Below, one piece after another: positions 52,675 to 53,602 of a DNA stretch of 53,602 nt; positions within the stretch are counted from its first letter, which is position 1; every line of letters begins with the position of its first letter. The DNA lies in contig CAZSAT010000042.1 in assembly GCA_964604675.1 (NCBI GenBank), positions 1 through 53,602 on the forward strand, in the 5' to 3' direction. A model generated the notes under the pieces. That model had not been told where the DNA came from. It saw nothing but the letters and a program-made list of their open reading frames with translations, and did not search any database. The stretch comes from CAZSAT01 sp964604675. GTDB lineage: Bacteria; Myxococcota_A; UBA796; CAJQPC01. A program made the translations under genes and the position numbers.

Positions 52675-53153
52675 TGGAGCAGATGCCCCGCCAGCAGCCT
52701 CCGCTGCTCCCCCTGGTCCGGCTCCGACGCCAGCCTCCGCAGCAACTTCTTCGTCACCCCGGGCGGCAGCTGCGCCACCGGTACGTCCAGCACCGCGACC
52801 ACGCCCGGGTCCAGCGCCGCCAGCCTGACCAGCTGCCCGACGCGATCCCCGGACAGGCCGAGCTGCCGCCCGATGTCCTCGTAGCTCGTCGCCTCGCCCG
52901 TCGCGATCATCGTCGCGAACCGCCGCCCCTCAGCGAACAGGTGCTGGAACCCCTTGCGGTGCGCCCGTCGTGACGGACGGCCGTCGTCCCGCGTCCGCTC
53001 CGCCTCGAGCAGCTCCAGGTAGCGGCCGACCTGTTCGCCGAGGTCCTCGACGTAGGACAGGTCGCGCAGCGCCTTCTCCGAGATCATCGGTGCAGGGCTG
53101 TCCGGCTGGTCGAGGTCGTCCCGAATCTCCGGCGCGAGCTTCAGCAGCCGCAT
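52668..53153 (-). CDS. Detached C-terminal HTH module of the serine recombinase
   Basis: 161 aa from the only start codon available (ATG 53153), but the coding pattern clearly begins earlier. Upstream in the same frame are AAIARAEGVSRARVSQV and WAERRANIKGHLDRAREFQR, with no ATG, GTG or TTG until 53153. The protein therefore loses the front half of its first helix-turn-helix (SRARVSQVMRLLKLAPEIRD). A second one, YEDIGRQLGLSGDRVGQLVR, follows near residue 95, then LPPGVTKKLLRRLASEPDQG and EQRRLLAGHLL. I know this arrangement from the C-terminal ends of bacterial serine recombinases. Joined at the attachment repeats, the frame is continuous with the recombinase at 1-1695. Whether the truncated product is made in the integrated state is unknown. 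Confidence 0.75.
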   Translation of the reverse strand: MRLLKLAPEIRDDLDQPDSPAPMISEKALRDLSYVEDLGEQVGRYLELLEAERTRDDGRPSRRAHRKGFQHLFAEGRRFATMIATGEATSYEDIGRQLGLSGDRVGQLVRLAALDPGVVAVLDVPVAQLPPGVTKKLLRRLASEPDQGEQRRLLAGHLLQA

Positions 53154-53309
53154 TACCTGGCTGACCCGCGCCCGGCTGACCCCCTCGGCCCGCGCGATCG
53201 CCGCCGGCGTCTTCGCGTCGCCCTCATCCAGCCGCCGCTGGAACTCCCGGGCGCGATCCAGGTGCCCCTTGATGTTCGCCCGCCGCTCCGCCCACGGGCT
53301 CGGAGCCGG

Positions 53310-53404
53310 TGGCGAGGGGTGGTGGCGAGGATCGATCGTCGGTGGCGAGCGTCGAGCGGGGCGCCTGCCGCCGCGGTGGCGACGCTGGCGAGGATCCTGG
53401 CGAG
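53310..53404. repeat. Cluster of six TGGCGA(G/C) motifs
   Basis: TGGCGAG starts at 53310, 53323, 53343, 53386 and 53398, and TGGCGAC at 53377. Spacing is irregular (13, 20, 34, 9, 12). Lying 145-240 bases inside the right attachment site, they could be accessory sites for recombination or partition. They might also reflect codon bias of the open frame. Confidence 0.45.
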
Positions 53405-53430
53405 CGGGGTTTGTGGAGCCCCCAAGCAGC

Positions 53431-53462
53431 GAAGCCCCCCGACGCGCGCGTCGGAGGGCTTC
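53431..53462. repeat. Long perfect-type hairpin near the right end
   Basis: GAAGCCC-C-CCGACGCG pairs with CGCGTCGG-A-GGGCTTC, 15 pairs with one mismatch and no loop bases beyond the central CG. A cruciform or terminator is possible on either strand; no T-run follows. A second small stem, CTCCG-TGT-CGGAG followed by TTTGTT, lies at 53514-53532 on the plus strand. Confidence 0.6.
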
Positions 53463-53529
53463 GTCGCCCGGCTGCGCTGGAAGCGCCGCCTGGAGCGTCC
53501 ACTGAACCAGAACCTCCGTGTCGGAGTTT

Positions 53530-53544
53530 GTTCCGGTCAGGAAC
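53530..53544. repeat. GTTCC-N5-GGAAC dyad next to the attachment core
   Basis: Perfect 5-bp inverted arms with GGTCA between, ending 4 bases before the 14-bp attachment repeat. It would lie in the attP arm of the circular element and could be contacted by the recombinase. Confidence 0.4.
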
Positions 53545-53548
53545 GATA

Positions 53549-53562
53549 TGGCTCCCCGAGAC
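53549..53562. repeat. Right attachment repeat (attR core) in tRNA-Asn
   Basis: TGGCTCCCCGAGAC, identical to 42-55. On the minus strand it is the last 14 bases of the tRNA, including the encoded CCA, so integration restores the 3' end of the tRNA gene. Confidence 0.8.
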
Positions 53563-53602
53563 GGGCTCGAACCGCCGACCTAGTGATTAACAGTCACCCG
53601 CT
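53549..53602 (-). tRNA. tRNA-Asn (GTT), 5' end outside the window
   Basis: On the minus strand the anticodon loop CTGTTAA sits between arms GGTGA and TCACT, so the anticodon is GTT. The T-arm GGCGG-TTCGAGC-CCGTC, the acceptor half TCGGGGA, discriminator G and an encoded CCA follow. The D-arm and the 5' acceptor strand are beyond base 53602. The 3' end doubles as the attachment site. Confidence 0.9.

Larger units (their letters stand above)
53154..53548 (-). other. Start-less in-frame extension leading to the attachment site
   Basis: This 395-base stretch has no gene of its own. On the minus strand it is open in the frame of the 52668 ORF for 132 codons up to the attachment repeat, and the first in-frame stop is in the tRNA (53580-53582). 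It also holds the TGGCGAG cluster, the 53431-53462 hairpin and the GTTCC/GGAAC dyad. It is coding only if read as part of the fused recombinase in the circle. Confidence 0.6.

Noticed and set aside
53309..53590. Plus-strand frame at the right end ending in a GSNRRPSD-like tail
   Set aside because: The tail is antisense tRNA read as protein, a common artefact; no domain is present.

Overview
The window is a single integrated mobile element of about 53.5 kb in a GC-rich bacterium. I cannot name the host. The GC content and the recombinase type would fit Myxococcota or Planctomycetota, but no host housekeeping gene is present except part of a tRNA-Asn. The boundaries are visible: the 14 bp TGGCTCCCCGAGAC, which is the 3' end of the tRNA-Asn gene seen from the opposite strand, occurs at 42-55 and again at 53549-53562. 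The left copy lies inside the open reading frame of a large serine recombinase and the right copy is the 3' end of tRNA-Asn. If the two copies are joined as in the excised circle, the recombinase frame continues without a stop into the helix-turn-helix ORF at the right end, giving an 844-residue protein. Integration therefore appears to cut the integrase gene in two.

Layout from left to right: (1) 1-1695, integrase, minus strand. (2) 1696-2434, a non-coding region with 11 copies of a 9-bp iteron. (3) 2435-8978, a plus-strand replication-type operon: small protein, DinG-like helicase, small protein, BRO-type DNA-binding protein, Prim-Pol/helicase and a small protein, all tightly spaced and mostly overlapping. 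(4) 9074-27217, a defence island with less extreme codon use: Vsr and a divergent C5-cytosine methyltransferase, a 1338-aa unknown, a 2243-aa DruE-like DUF1998 helicase, a PD-(D/E)XK nuclease fused to an ABC/SMC-type ATPase, a PtuB-like HNH nuclease, then a McrA-like HNH protein and a HEPN-like protein on the opposite strand. The core resembles type II Druantia with a Septu-like pair attached.

(5) 27252-43321, fifteen minus-strand genes in one overlapping or closely spaced array: beta-rich putative structural proteins, one with adjoining poly-acidic and poly-basic tracts, a transglutaminase-like protein, several small membrane proteins, a basic-tailed protein, a DarB-like methyltransferase-helicase, an M15 peptidase, a GHKL ATPase with a HExxH domain, a second cytosine methyltransferase and a small resolvase. 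I find no terminase, portal or tail protein, so this is either a tailless-virus-like or an otherwise undescribed module. (6) 43322-43788, a divergent control region packed with CGGAYAG repeats. (7) 43789-45872, three unknown plus-strand genes.

(8) 45901-47478, an XRE/ImmA-type regulator flanked by two 6-9-6 dyads, a strong RNA hairpin and a small HNH protein. (9) 47546-52632, two unknown proteins, a control region with paired GGTGTCCT repeats, a sigma-54-type AAA+ activator with two C-terminal winged helices, and a membrane coiled-coil protein. (10) 52668-53602, the detached recombinase C-terminus, TGGCGAG repeats, the right attachment site and the truncated tRNA-Asn.

The replication genes, iterons and integrase suggest an element that can exist as a replicating circle. 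The methyltransferases, the methyltransferase-helicase and the Vsr/Druantia-like island would protect the element and defend its host. All functions are inferred from sequence motifs read by eye; no database search was possible.
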